Shown: positions 1 through 18,147 of the stretch, one piece after another
How the letters are laid out: every line of letters begins with the position of its first letter
How positions within the stretch are numbered: position 1 is the stretch's first letter
Origin: CAZIOQ01 sp964540975
GTDB lineage: Bacteria; Patescibacteriota; Microgenomatia; UBA12405; UBA6130
Length of the DNA: 19,864 nt
Assembly (NCBI GenBank): GCA_964540975.1
Contig: CAZIOQ010000013.1
Location: 1-19,864 of the forward strand
Direction of reading: 5' to 3'
Notes under the pieces: model-generated
Database searches by the model: none
The model's input: only the letters and a program-made list of their open reading frames with translations
What the model was told of the DNA's origin: nothing
Made by a program: the position numbers and the translations under genes

Positions 1-1552
1 GATAATATTTTCTTGCTCTTTTGGCAATATTGTTTAAAAAAATTGCTGAGTCTTGATATTTCATCAAATACCAAGACTCGTCAACAATCAAAATCCTTTT
101 TTTCAACTCCTTTCTGATTTTGTTCCAGATAAAATCCAAAATGATCTGCATCGCCACTGGCCGCAAACTCTCTTCCAAATCCCGAAGACCAAAACAAGTA
201 AATTTGTTTTTTAAGTCGACTGTTGTTTGGCTGTTAAAAATGCCGGCAAAAGATCCTTTGATAAATCTTTCTAATCTGGCAGCTAAAGACAAGGCTTGTT
301 CCTCCTCCATCCCAATCAAAACCTTGTACAAATCCTCAATTAAAGGCATTTCCTTGTCTTTCTGAGTCTGAGGATCAGGGGTAATCCCTTTACCTTTGTA
401 AGTCAGCATTAACGCTTTGTCCAACAATGCCTCTTCCTGGGGATCAAGCTCTCCCATAATAATTTTAAAAAGTCCGTGGAGAGCCATTATTTTTCTTGAC
501 AACTCATTTTCTTCTTCCTCTTCCTTGGTTGTTTTTGGCCTAATCAGCTCAAGATCAAAAGGATTAATTTTTGACAGCGAATTGTAAGAAAGTCTAATAA
601 ATTCTCCTCCCACTGCCTGACAAAGATTTTGATATTCATTTTCCGGATCAATAATCAAAATTTCTGTCTCAAACATCAAAGATCTTAACGCCTCAAGTTT
701 AACCAAAAAGCTTTTTCCTCCGCCAGACTTGCCAAAAATCACTGAGTTGTAGTTTTCTAAAGAAAAGCGATCAAAAACAACCAAAGAACCATTGTGTTGA
801 TTAATCCCATAAAGAATTCCTTTGTCATCAGAAAGTTCTGAAGAAACAAAAGGAAAAGTGGTCGCTAAAGAAGTAGTGTCCATATTTCTGGTAATCATCA
901 ATTGATCTTGACAAATTGGCAAGGCAGTTTTAAAACTTTCTTCTTGCATCAAAATCGCTGGCTTAATTACAATCATTAACCCACCCAAGGCTGATTCTAG
1001 CTCTTTGCTCGTCCGATTTAATTCTTCTACTGAGCCAGCAGAGACAGTAATGTAAAGCCCCATTTGGAAAAATCTTTCTGCTCCCCGGGCTAATTCTTGC
1101 TGCAATGTCAAGGCATCTTCAAGTTTTGCCTGAACACTCGGATCAACCACTTTCCCCTGCTGAACAGCCAAAGAAATTTCTGCCTCCATCTCGGCAATTT
1201 TTCTTTTTAAATCCTCAAGAACTTCTTTTTCTTCTGAAGGATAAATATAAATTGAAATTTGTAAAGGCCGATCAAAATTAATCAGCGGCCCAAGCCAATT
1301 GGCAGAAACATACCTTGGATAACCAACAACATAAAAAGTGCGATAAAAGCGATTATTGACTCGCAAATAATTAAAATCAACTTCCACGGCTGAGGGAGCA
1401 ATGATATCTTTAACCGTAGTAATTCCTTGACCAAAATCAGCTTTTGCCTCCCCCCCATCTTTTTTTGCCGGCTTTTGAAAAGCTGATTGTTTTTTGGCCA
1501 AAAATTTTTTTGGCCAGAGAGCGAAACTGATTTTGGTTAAATTTTCAAACAT
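1..1552 (-). CDS. VirB4/TraC-type conjugation ATPase, partial (C-terminus beyond left edge)
   Basis: Read on the minus strand from ATG at 1552, this frame stays open for about 517 residues and leaves the window at position 1. It is a VirB4-family ATPase that would power a type IV secretion or pilus-like apparatus at the inner face of the membrane. A Walker A motif, GKSGGGKS, lies at residues 274-281, and a Walker B segment, ILIVDESW, has its acidic pair at 491-492. The stretch before the P-loop resembles the VirB4 N-terminal region. The start overlaps the end of the upstream gene by 8 bases (ATGTTTGA), with AGGGAG just ahead as ribosome binding site, so the two are probably translationally coupled. 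The usual motifs after Walker B are missing only because the window ends. Family assignment is firm; the transported substrate is unknown. Confidence 0.9.
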   Translation of the reverse strand, partial: MFENLTKISFALWPKKFLAKKQSAFQKPAKKDGGEAKADFGQGITTVKDIIAPSAVEVDFNYLRVNNRFYRTFYVVGYPRYVSANWLGPLINFDRPLQISIYIYPSEEKEVLEDLKRKIAEMEAEISLAVQQGKVVDPSVQAKLEDALTLQQELARGAERFFQMGLYITVSAGSVEELNRTSKELESALGGLMIVIKPAILMQEESFKTALPICQDQLMITRNMDTTSLATTFPFVSSELSDDKGILYGINQHNGSLVVFDRFSLENYNSVIFGKSGGGKSFLVKLEALRSLMFETEILIIDPENEYQNLCQAVGGEFIRLSYNSLSKINPFDLELIRPKTTKEEEEENELSRKIMALHGLFKIIMGELDPQEEALLDKALMLTYKGKGITPDPQTQKDKEMPLIEDLYKVLIGMEEEQALSLAARLERFIKGSFAGIFNSQTTVDLKNKFTCFGLRDLEESLRPVAMQIILDFIWNKIRKELKKRILIVDESWYLMKYQDSAIFLNNIAKRARKYY

Positions 1553-2261
1553 AATTTTTCTCCCTTAAAGTAACCATTGAATTAAGATCTAAAAGATTAA
1601 TTTCTTTAATCCCGACAGACTCTTCATTATAAATTTTATAAAAAAGATCGATTAACTCCTCGGTGGTCAATTGTTTAATCCTTAACCCAAGCCGGCCAAA
1701 AACCCGAATAATATGCTCTTTTTTTGGTTCTAAATTAGCCTGGGCTCTTTTTAAAATTGTTTCTTTAGGCAAAGGCAATTTTGACTCTTGACTTTTGCCA
1801 TCTAAAAAAGGAAATAAGCTGGCTAAGCCAGCTTTAGCTGATTCCACCCCTAACTCATAGACAGAAAAAGGGATCACCAAATAAAAAGATTTGGTTAAGA
1901 CTGCATTTTTTTGAACCAACTCGTCAATGAATTTTCGGTAAGAAGAAATCATTTTTCCCAAATCAGAAGATGATTGTTTTTCCTCCCATTCTTTTAAAAG
2001 TCGCAAATATGAAGAAACATCTTTTAGGCTTGAGCGAATATAAATCTGAACAGGAAAATTCAAAGAATTAAGCAAAGCACTAAAACTATAAATCATTGCT
2101 TCTTGTTCTTTTTCTGACAAAAGGTCAAAGTTAACTGCTGGAGTTTGCAAAATCAAACAACAAGAGCCATCTTTTAGGATAACAATATTGTCCAAAATAT
2201 CTTCGATTGGCAAATGTTGTTGAGTGGTTCCTTTAATCGCAATTTGTTTTGGGTCTGACAT
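1545..2261 (-). CDS. TraC/VirB4 N-terminal-domain-like protein
   Basis: A 238-residue soluble protein with no signal peptide or membrane segment. It starts with a hydrophilic leader and then IEDILDNIVILKDGSCCLIL, a pattern like the opening of the TraC/VirB4 N-terminal domain. It has no P-loop, so it is not itself an ATPase. It lies 4 bases after the PrgI-like gene and overlaps the VirB4 gene by 8 bases, so the three form one transcription unit. Patescibacterial secretion loci often carry such a stand-alone TraC-like protein beside VirB4; a role as an assembly or docking partner of the ATPase is inference. The site before its ATG is only a weak Shine-Dalgarno match, which fits coupling to the upstream gene. 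Family call is from sequence pattern and context. Confidence 0.72.
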   Translation of the reverse strand: MSDPKQIAIKGTTQQHLPIEDILDNIVILKDGSCCLILQTPAVNFDLLSEKEQEAMIYSFSALLNSLNFPVQIYIRSSLKDVSSYLRLLKEWEEKQSSSDLGKMISSYRKFIDELVQKNAVLTKSFYLVIPFSVYELGVESAKAGLASLFPFLDGKSQESKLPLPKETILKRAQANLEPKKEHIIRVFGRLGLRIKQLTTEELIDLFYKIYNEESVGIKEINLLDLNSMVTLREKNYV

Positions 2262-2265
2262 TTTT

Positions 2266-3183
2266 TTAGCTTGCCAATTGTCTTTGAGCCTTGATTTTGA
2301 TTGGCAAAATAATTTTTCCCTCGGCTTTTAATTTAATTATATCAAACTGATAGGGTTCTTTTTCGACCACAATCAGATACTCACCATTAGGCAAAGGGGT
2401 GGCTGTTTGGAATTGACCCAGGCCATTGGTTCTCATTGCCCTAACTGGATTGCCAAGCAAGTCCTGAATTTCTACAATCGCTCCCTCAATCTCGCTTTCA
2501 TTTTCATCAACAACCAAACCATTGACAATATTAGGCGTTGTTGGTGTAGCCGGCAATTTTGTTTCAACAAATTCTGCTTCTTTAGTGACTGATTTTTGTT
2601 TAGTCTTTTTTTTCCAAAGCTGAATGAGTTGCTCCCAAGAAGGCCCAGTTGGCCAAGAAGGCTCTGGCTCGGTTTTTGTCGGTTGGGAGGGGGGCAAAAC
2701 TGCTGGTTTTAAGACTGGTGTTGGTTGGGCTTTTGGTTGATAAATTGGTGGCGGCGCTGATTTCCCCTCTGGCTTTAAGGGCAAAGACTCAACAAATTCC
2801 TCAAGTTTTTTTTGTTTGTCAACCAGAGGGACTTTTTCAAAAAACTTGGCTTTTTTTGCTTGTTGACTTAAAGCAACGATATCCATCTTGGCCTTTGATT
2901 TTTTCCAAAGATAAATTGTGGGCGAAAAAATTCTTTTGAAAAAAGAAAAAACCCAAAGCTCTAGCGGCCGCTCATTGATAGGCATAAAAGCAAAGGCAAA
3001 ACCAGCTAAGACCGAGGCTAAAAGAGCAACGAATTTGATTAAAACTGGCAGATGGCTAGAATAAAATATCACGCCAACCAAAACTCCGGCAGCCATTTTT
3101 AAAAATTGCTTTAAAGTCATACTCCCCACTAGCCGGAATTCATAAGTAGAAATTTCTTGCGGAATTTGATGCTGGCCAATCAT
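2266..3183 (-). CDS. PrgI/VirB3-like membrane protein with proline-rich linker and carboxypeptidase-regulatory-like C-terminal domain
   Basis: A 305-residue protein, first gene of the secretion operon. Residues 1-100 match the PrgI-family layout: a short head (QIPQEISTYEFRLVGSMTLK), two close hydrophobic segments at about 27-42 and 47-67, and an aromatic, basic tail. PrgI proteins sit beside VirB4 in the membrane and correspond to VirB3. About 100 residues would suffice for PrgI alone; here a linker rich in proline and lysine (about 136-185) leads to a beta-rich domain at about 218-300 (VNGLVVDENESEIEGAIVEI, then a glycine turn and NGEYLIVVEKEPY). That is the pattern of carboxypeptidase-regulatory (CarboxypepD_reg) or Cna-B-like folds. 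Which side of the membrane the extra domain faces cannot be settled here. There is no clear Shine-Dalgarno before the ATG. Confidence 0.78.
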   Translation of the reverse strand: MIGQHQIPQEISTYEFRLVGSMTLKQFLKMAAGVLVGVIFYSSHLPVLIKFVALLASVLAGFAFAFMPINERPLELWVFSFFKRIFSPTIYLWKKSKAKMDIVALSQQAKKAKFFEKVPLVDKQKKLEEFVESLPLKPEGKSAPPPIYQPKAQPTPVLKPAVLPPSQPTKTEPEPSWPTGPSWEQLIQLWKKKTKQKSVTKEAEFVETKLPATPTTPNIVNGLVVDENESEIEGAIVEIQDLLGNPVRAMRTNGLGQFQTATPLPNGEYLIVVEKEPYQFDIIKLKAEGKIILPIKIKAQRQLAS

Positions 3184-3192
3184 TACAAGATC

Positions 3193-3221
3193 AGTTTACA
3201 ATACCAATGGTTTTTCTTCAA
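3193..3221 (-). promoter_or_regulatory. Possible promoter of the secretion operon
   Basis: On the minus strand TTGAAG (3216-3221) and TAAACT (3193-3198) are separated by exactly 17 bases and point at the PrgI-like gene. The expected transcription start would be within a few bases of the ATG at 3183, giving an almost leaderless message, which agrees with the lack of a ribosome binding site. Each box matches consensus only partly, so this is tentative. Confidence 0.3.
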
Positions 3222-3239
3222 TAGCCTGTCCAGGTCACA

Positions 3240-3478
3240 GACTTTTTGGACTCTAAGTCCTCCTTAATCATAAACCCCATCTCTTAACTTTTTCTTTCAG
3301 AGAAAGACTGTCGATCTACCAACATTAAAGGCTTCTTTGGTAGCTTCAGCCCCATAAGCATCAAAGAAAAGAATCGAATAACCTTGAGCCGCCAGATTTT
3401 TTATTTCGCGCCTTTAAATAACCCTGCCGATACCGGTTTGTAAAGCTAAAACGACCCCCGGATCGTAAATGCGCTTCT
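3240..3478 (-). pseudogene. Decayed transposase-like helix-turn-helix gene fragment
   Basis: The 370-base space between the two divergent genes is not empty. Read on the minus strand it gives broken protein-like pieces: IYDPGVVLALQTGIGRVI then a stop, and, after a frame change, NLAAQGYSILFFDAYG followed by AEATKEAFNVGRSTVFL and a stop at a place where many transposase HTH domains have tryptophan. The last piece looks like the helix-turn-helix of IS481-type or related transposases (YG-x-EAT-x-x-AF-x-x-x-RSTV). Several stops and shifts show it is not functional. Positions 3431-3469 recur, inverted, at 19770-19807. The HTH resemblance is by eye; the exact IS family is not established. Confidence 0.45.
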
Positions 3479-3575
3479 GTCTTAAGGAGAAAGGCGGCAG
3501 TGGATAAAACGACAAAAATACCCAAAGTGTAAGGGGAATTTCATTTTAGAGGTGTTAGGTGAGGGTGTTAGATAC

Positions 3576-3606
3576 TTGCCAGCAACGGTCCTGGATGTGT
3601 TAAAAT
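3576..3606 (+). promoter_or_regulatory. Extended -10 promoter for the TPR protein, likely leaderless
   Basis: TTGCCA at 3576-3581 is followed after 19 bases by TAAAAT at 3601-3606, preceded by TG at 3598-3599 (extended -10 form TGnTAAAAT). Start of transcription would fall near 3612-3615, on or just before the ATG at 3615, and no Shine-Dalgarno precedes that ATG. Just upstream, GGTGTTAG occurs twice (3551-3558, 3564-3571), a possible operator. Confidence 0.4.
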
Positions 3607-3614
3607 GGATTTTA

Positions 3615-4763
3615 ATGAAGTTAATGAAGTTTAAAAAATTTTTGCTTTTTTCATTGCCAGTTTTAGGGGGAATTTCGTTTGCCTGGTTGGCCTTACCCAA
3701 ATTGGGTAGGGGAGAGGCGAAAAAAAATTTCCAGGAAAGATCACTAGCGCCGAAAAAAGAAATTTCTTTGACAGAAGAAGTGGCCAAACCAATTAGTTAT
3801 TATCTTCTGTCTTCCCAGACTTTGTTTTCCAAAGCAATTGAGTTGGCGAGCCAAAATAATCAAAAAACCGACAACAATCAAGGGGTAAATCCCAAAGAAA
3901 GTGACAATGCCCGGATTGTTCAGCTGATCAACGAGGCGATTGGCCAGGCAACCGAGGCGGTTTTGCATTATCCGACTGACCCCCGTGGCTATGCTCAACG
4001 AGCAAAAATCTATCAGGCAATTGAAAAATATTTGCCTGAGGCAACCAAAGTGGCTTTAGCTGATTGGGAAAAGGCTGCTTCACTTTCTTCAAATGACCCT
4101 CAATATTTCAAAAGCGCCAGTGATTTGGCTTTAAAAATAAATGATTTTCAAAAGGCGTTGTTTTGTTTGGAAAAAGCCAGCGAGGTGGCGCCAACCGAGG
4201 CCCAGATTTTGTTTGACTTAGCCCAATTAGAAAACAAGTTAGGGCTTTTAACCGAGGCAAAAAAAGATTATCAACGGGTTTTGGGTCTAGTGGTGAGCAG
4301 AGAGCAAAAAGAGCTGATTGAAAAAGAGTTAAAGGCAATTGATAGTCTTTTAGCCCAGTCACCAAAATCAGTGATTAAAGAGTCTTTAGAAACAACCAGC
4401 AAAAAAGAGGCAATTTCTTTGCCAGACAACCCACCAAAGCTTGAGGCAAAAAATTTAACAAATAGAATATTTTTAGCCGATCCTTCCGAGAAAAAAGATT
4501 TGTTAATTGAAGATTTCGCCGATTCTAACGCCTTTTCTGGAATAGGAGTTTTGCCGGGCGGCACAACCAAAATAACAATAATGAATAACATTATTAATAA
4601 TAATAGCCAAGTTTATCTTACTCCGATTGGCGATAGTCAAAACCAAATCTTGCGGGTGAGCCAAAAAAAGCCAGCCTCCGGCAATCAGCCCGGCAGTTTT
4701 ACTGTTACTATTCCCCAGGCTCTAAACCATGACTTGGAGTTTAAATGGTGGATTATTAATTAA
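3615..4763 (+). CDS. Membrane-anchored TPR protein with WWIIN C-terminal module
   Basis: A 382-residue protein. An in-frame GTG at 3552 would add 21 residues, but ATG 3615 (or 3624) directly precedes a typical signal-anchor, KFKKFLLFSLPVLGGISFAW, and fits the promoter, so 3615 is preferred. After this anchor comes a hydrophilic stretch, then alpha-helical TPR-like repeats spanning roughly the middle third (AVLHYPTDPRGYAQRAKIYQ, and later KALFCLEKASEVAPTEAQIL and AQLENKLGLLTEAKKDYQRV), suggesting a protein-binding scaffold outside the membrane. A lysine- and serine-rich linker leads to a beta-rich C-terminal module of about 75 residues ending WWIIN. The same module ends the giant surface protein encoded at 7246-18147, so both probably share a partner or export route. 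No enzyme motif is visible. The exact function is unknown. Confidence 0.8.
   Translation: MKLMKFKKFLLFSLPVLGGISFAWLALPKLGRGEAKKNFQERSLAPKKEISLTEEVAKPISYYLLSSQTLFSKAIELASQNNQKTDNNQGVNPKESDNARIVQLINEAIGQATEAVLHYPTDPRGYAQRAKIYQAIEKYLPEATKVALADWEKAASLSSNDPQYFKSASDLALKINDFQKALFCLEKASEVAPTEAQILFDLAQLENKLGLLTEAKKDYQRVLGLVVSREQKELIEKELKAIDSLLAQSPKSVIKESLETTSKKEAISLPDNPPKLEAKNLTNRIFLADPSEKKDLLIEDFADSNAFSGIGVLPGGTTKITIMNNIINNNSQVYLTPIGDSQNQILRVSQKKPASGNQPGSFTVTIPQALNHDLEFKWWIIN
4530..4763 (+). other. Shared C-terminal module (copy 1), ends WWIIN
   Basis: This encodes GIGVLPGGTTKITI, then VYLTPIGDSQNQILRVSQKK, GSFTVTIPQAL and FKWWIIN at the end of the TPR protein. The giant protein ends with the matching series GEGIISPGQTEVII, VYITPTSDTQNQVVFVKQK, GEFTVAINQPL and FNWWIIN. 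Order, spacing and the final five residues agree. The fold looks like an all-beta domain; its role is not known. Confidence 0.8.
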
Positions 4764-4926
4764 TTTTCAATTTACAATTTACAATTTTCAATGAATAATC
4801 AATTAAAAAATTTTCAAACAAGTAACAAATATGACCTTGAAGAAAGAACGGTGGATTATCAATTAACAAATCCTAAATTCTAAATCCTAAGTTCCAAATA
4901 ATATTTAAATTTTAAACAAATTCAAA
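4764..4926 (+). repeat. AT-rich low-complexity spacer with TTTACAATT / CTAAATTC-type repeats
   Basis: Imperfect short repeats (caatttacaatttacaattt, then aaatcctaaattctaaatcc) fill the space around a truncated four-helix-bundle gene. The same style of sequence occurs at 6711-6815 and 7200-7245. Its first bases after the stop codon resemble, in inverted orientation, those after the stop of the giant gene. No terminator hairpin is evident. Confidence 0.6.
4791..4883 (+). pseudogene. Truncated N-terminal fragment of a four-helix-bundle (S23-type) gene
   Basis: A 30-codon frame whose residues 13-21 read NKYDLEERTV, the signature start of 23S rRNA intervening-sequence (four-helix-bundle) proteins, and then diverges into YQLTNPKF and a stop. 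NKYDLEERTV is identical to the start of the minus-strand gene at 6816-7199 and differs from the intact neighbour at 4927 (IYNLEERTL). It is therefore more likely a remnant of a copy of the 6816-7199 gene than of its neighbour. The break falls at gtggattatcaatt, which resembles the DNA coding WWIIN-stop just upstream (gtggattattaatt). It is unlikely to be a functional protein. Confidence 0.65.
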
Positions 4927-5304
4927 ATGGGAAAAGTTCGCAATTCAAAAATATACAATTTGGAAGAAAGGACACTTCAGTTTGGTAAAAGAATTATTCA
5001 TTTGGCTAAAAATCTACCGAAAAATCAAGTTAACCTAAGATTGTTAGATCAAGCAGTGAGATCAGGAACATCTATTGGAGCCAACTATAGAGAGGCGAAT
5101 GAAACAGATACAAAGAGAGATTTTAGAAATAGGATTAGGATAACTAAGAAAGAAGCGAAGGAAACAGCTTATTGGTTAGAGCTTATTATTGAGGCAAATT
5201 CTGATTTAAAAGAAAAAATTTGTCCTTTATTACAAGAAGCTTGCGAATTAATGAAAATATTTGCCAGTATTTATGAAAAAGCCAATAAGGGTAGTTTAGC
5301 CTAA
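4927..5304 (+). CDS. Four-helix-bundle protein (23S rRNA intervening-sequence / S23 family)
   Basis: 125 residues with the family hallmarks: YNLEERTLQFGKRIIHLAK near the N-terminus, LLDQAVRSGTSIGANYREAN in the middle, and KKEAKETAYWLELI after it. The length is typical of the family. The fold is a four-helix bundle that forms oligomers; members were first described as ORFs inside 23S rRNA intervening sequences and are widespread outside rRNA with no settled biochemical role. The Avd accessory proteins of diversity-generating retroelements have the same fold, but no reverse transcriptase or template repeat is visible here. It lies between a truncated relative (4791-4883) and a transporter on the same strand, and has an intact divergent paralogue at 6816-7199. 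No Shine-Dalgarno is evident before ATG 4927. Confidence 0.88.
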   Translation: MGKVRNSKIYNLEERTLQFGKRIIHLAKNLPKNQVNLRLLDQAVRSGTSIGANYREANETDTKRDFRNRIRITKKEAKETAYWLELIIEANSDLKEKICPLLQEACELMKIFASIYEKANKGSLA

Positions 5305-5354
5305 AGTTTTTAATTTAGTTATTAGAATTTATTCATAATGCCCCTAACTAACTA

Positions 5355-6710
5355 ATGAAAAATCTTCCTCCAGTTCCGAGTCTGACCAAAATCTTAGGCC
5401 CTTCTTTTATTTTGCTCGGCCTTGCCTTGGGAAGCGGCGAGCTGGTGATGTGGCCTTATCTTTCCGCCAGTTGGGGGATGGGGATTATTTGGGGCGCCTT
5501 AGTGGGCATCACCTTTCAATATTTTTTAAACACAGAAATTATCCGCTATGCCCTTTATTGGGGGGAGAGTGTTTTTGTTGGTTTTTATCGTTTGGCTAAA
5601 TTTTTGCCTTTTTGGTTTATCTTTTCCACTTTTATTCCCTGGAGCTTGCCTGGTTTTTCCTCAGCCGCAGGAGAGATTTTTAGTCGGATTTTTGGTTGGG
5701 AAAATCAAAAAATTTTTGCCATTTTCTTGCTTTTATTTGTCGGTTTGGTTTTAACCTTGGGCAAGGTGCTTTACAAAACAATGGAAACGATTCAAAAAAC
5801 AGTTATTCTTTTTGTTATTCCTTTTATTCTCTTTTTGGTGGCGATTTTTACTTCTCGCCAGGATTGGCTTGATCTGGCTTGGGGGATGGTGGGCAGGGGA
5901 GAGGATTTTTGGTTTTTGCCGGCCGGAATTTCTATTGCTTCTTTTTTGGCTGCGGTTGCTTATGCCGGCGCGGGCGGGAATTTAAATTTGGCTCAAAGTT
6001 ATTATGTTAAGGAAAAAGGGATGGCCGCCGGTCGTTGGGCAGTAAAAATTAGGTCTTTAATTTTTAATCGCCAACAAAAAGGGCTGTTAACCGGCAAAGG
6101 TTTTCCCAAAGATGAAAAAAATAAAAAACTTTTTTGGCAGTGGTGGCGCTTAAGCCAAAAAGAGCATTTTTTAATTTTTTTGCTCTCAGGTTTTTTAACC
6201 ATTGTTTTGCTGGCAATTTTAGCCAAAACTTTGGTTTTTGGTTTTGCTTCACCGAGGGAAATAGAGTTTCTTTATCAGGAAGCGGGCGTGATCGGTCAAA
6301 GACTGGGAAGCATTTTTGGCTTATTATTTTTAGTTGTCGCCGGGGTGATGCTTTATTCCACCCAAATAGGAGTTTTAGAGTCTTCTTCAAGAATTATTAG
6401 TGAAAATTTGGCCCTGGCGAAAAACGGTTTGGCAAAAAAAGTCAATTTGGCGTTGTATTTTTATCTCGCACTTTGGGGACAAATTCTTTTGGGAATAATT
6501 TTGCTTTCTTTAGGCTTTACCCAGCCGCGATTTTTGCTCACCTTATCCGCGGTTTTGAATGCATTGGCAATGACGGTTTGTTTTCCCTTGATTTGGTATT
6601 TAAATCGGCGCAGATTGGACAAGGAGTTTCAGATGGGAGGGGTAAGAAAGCTGATTTTTCTGCTGGCAACAGCCTTTTTTGTCTTTTTTGATCTTAAGTT
6701 GCTTAAGTAA
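5355..6710 (+). CDS. Nramp-superfamily transporter, non-canonical metal site
   Basis: A 451-residue polytopic membrane protein with about 11 predicted helices. The opening, LGPSFILLGLALGSGELVMW, matches the first helix region of Nramp-like (SLC11-type, LeuT-fold) carriers, and ITFQYFLNTEIIRYALYWGE fits helices 2-3. In classical Nramp metal transporters helix 1 carries DPGN and helix 6 carries MPH. Here the helix 1 position reads GSGE (26-29) and the region that should be helix 6 reads AYAGAGGNLNLAQSYY (202-217), so the canonical manganese/iron ligands are absent. It may move another cation such as magnesium, or another substrate; this is inference. A basic loop at about 230-270 replaces a usual short loop. 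It is 50 bases after a four-helix-bundle gene, with no obvious ribosome binding site, and is flanked on both sides by low-complexity AT spacers. Confidence 0.78.
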   Translation: MKNLPPVPSLTKILGPSFILLGLALGSGELVMWPYLSASWGMGIIWGALVGITFQYFLNTEIIRYALYWGESVFVGFYRLAKFLPFWFIFSTFIPWSLPGFSSAAGEIFSRIFGWENQKIFAIFLLLFVGLVLTLGKVLYKTMETIQKTVILFVIPFILFLVAIFTSRQDWLDLAWGMVGRGEDFWFLPAGISIASFLAAVAYAGAGGNLNLAQSYYVKEKGMAAGRWAVKIRSLIFNRQQKGLLTGKGFPKDEKNKKLFWQWWRLSQKEHFLIFLLSGFLTIVLLAILAKTLVFGFASPREIEFLYQEAGVIGQRLGSIFGLLFLVVAGVMLYSTQIGVLESSSRIISENLALAKNGLAKKVNLALYFYLALWGQILLGIILLSLGFTQPRFLLTLSAVLNALAMTVCFPLIWYLNRRRLDKEFQMGGVRKLIFLLATAFFVFFDLKLLK

Positions 6711-6815
6711 ATAAATTCTAAATTTAAAGCTACTTATTAATTCTCAATTTTCAATTCTCATTCAATTTTCATTTTCCAATTCTTAATTTTCATTGAGTTT
6801 TCAATTAGTTAATTT
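6711..6815. repeat. TTTTCAATT / TTTTCATT low-complexity spacer between convergent genes
   Basis: The 105 bases between the transporter and the opposing four-helix-bundle gene consist largely of variations on ttttcaatt, ttttcatt and tctcaatt, about ten imperfect copies. No hairpin terminator is visible although the two genes converge here. Confidence 0.65.
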
Positions 6816-7199
6816 TCACTTCTCAATATTTGCTTTATTTTTTCTCTTTGAAACAATTTTAGAAAAGATTAAATTAAATTCTTGGGCCTCTTTCCATAAA
6901 TCTCGACATTCTTGCCTTGAATCTTGATCATCCAAGACTCCAGTAAGAAGCCTTAACCAATATTTTGTCTCCCTTGATTCTTTCTTACAAATAAATATTT
7001 TATTATTAAAATCTTTTTTGCTCGAGGCGCCATTTGCTTCAGTGTAGTTAGCACCAATACTGGTTCCGCATCTTATTAATTGATCAAGAATTGGAATTGT
7101 AACTGAATTTTTAGGACACCTTTTACAAAGCTCTATAATCCTTTCAGCAAACCTAACTGTTCTTTCTTCAAGATCGTATTTGTTTAAAAATTGTCTCAT
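6816..7199 (-). CDS. Four-helix-bundle protein (23S rRNA intervening-sequence / S23 family), second copy
   Basis: 127 residues, with NKYDLEERTVRFAERIIELC at the start, ILDQLIRCGTSIGANYTEAN centrally and CKKESRETKYWLRLL after it, all hallmarks of the S23 four-helix-bundle family. It aligns end to end with the 125-residue protein at 4927-5304 but is clearly diverged, so this is not a recent duplication of that gene. It lies 46 bases downstream of the giant surface-protein gene on the same strand, just as the truncated copy at 4791 lies 27 bases downstream of the TPR gene. Each WWIIN-ending gene is thus followed by a gene of this type or its remnant. The function is unknown; no enzyme motif is present and none is expected of the family. 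Confidence 0.88.
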   Translation of the reverse strand: MRQFLNKYDLEERTVRFAERIIELCKRCPKNSVTIPILDQLIRCGTSIGANYTEANGASSKKDFNNKIFICKKESRETKYWLRLLTGVLDDQDSRQECRDLWKEAQEFNLIFSKIVSKRKNKANIEK

Positions 7200-7245
7200 T
7201 GATTAAATGTAAATTGATTGAAAATTAAGAAATGAAAATTGAAAA
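7200..7245 (-). repeat. AT-rich spacer, inverted counterpart of the spacer after 4763
   Basis: On the minus strand the bases after the giant gene's stop read ttaattttcaattttcattt followed by further ttttcaat units, closely resembling ttttcaatttacaattt after 4763. Together with the WWIIN codons and the four-helix-bundle start codons this makes an imperfect long inverted repeat bounding the 4764-7245 island. Confidence 0.6.

Positions 7246-18136
<10,891 letters not shown>

Positions 18137-18147
<11 letters not shown>

Noticed and set aside
120..365. 81-codon plus-strand frame at the left edge
   Set aside because: It is antisense to the conserved VirB4 coding sequence with Walker motifs in frame on the minus strand.
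3240..3320. In-frame TGA where tryptophan is expected, suggesting a recoded genetic code
   Set aside because: The surrounding sequence has other stops and frame changes, and intact genes such as the VirB4 partner gene end at TGA in the right place, so decay explains it.
3482..3787. 101-codon minus-strand frame over the start of the TPR gene
   Set aside because: Its product has no recognisable pattern and it is antisense to the signal-anchor of a better supported gene.
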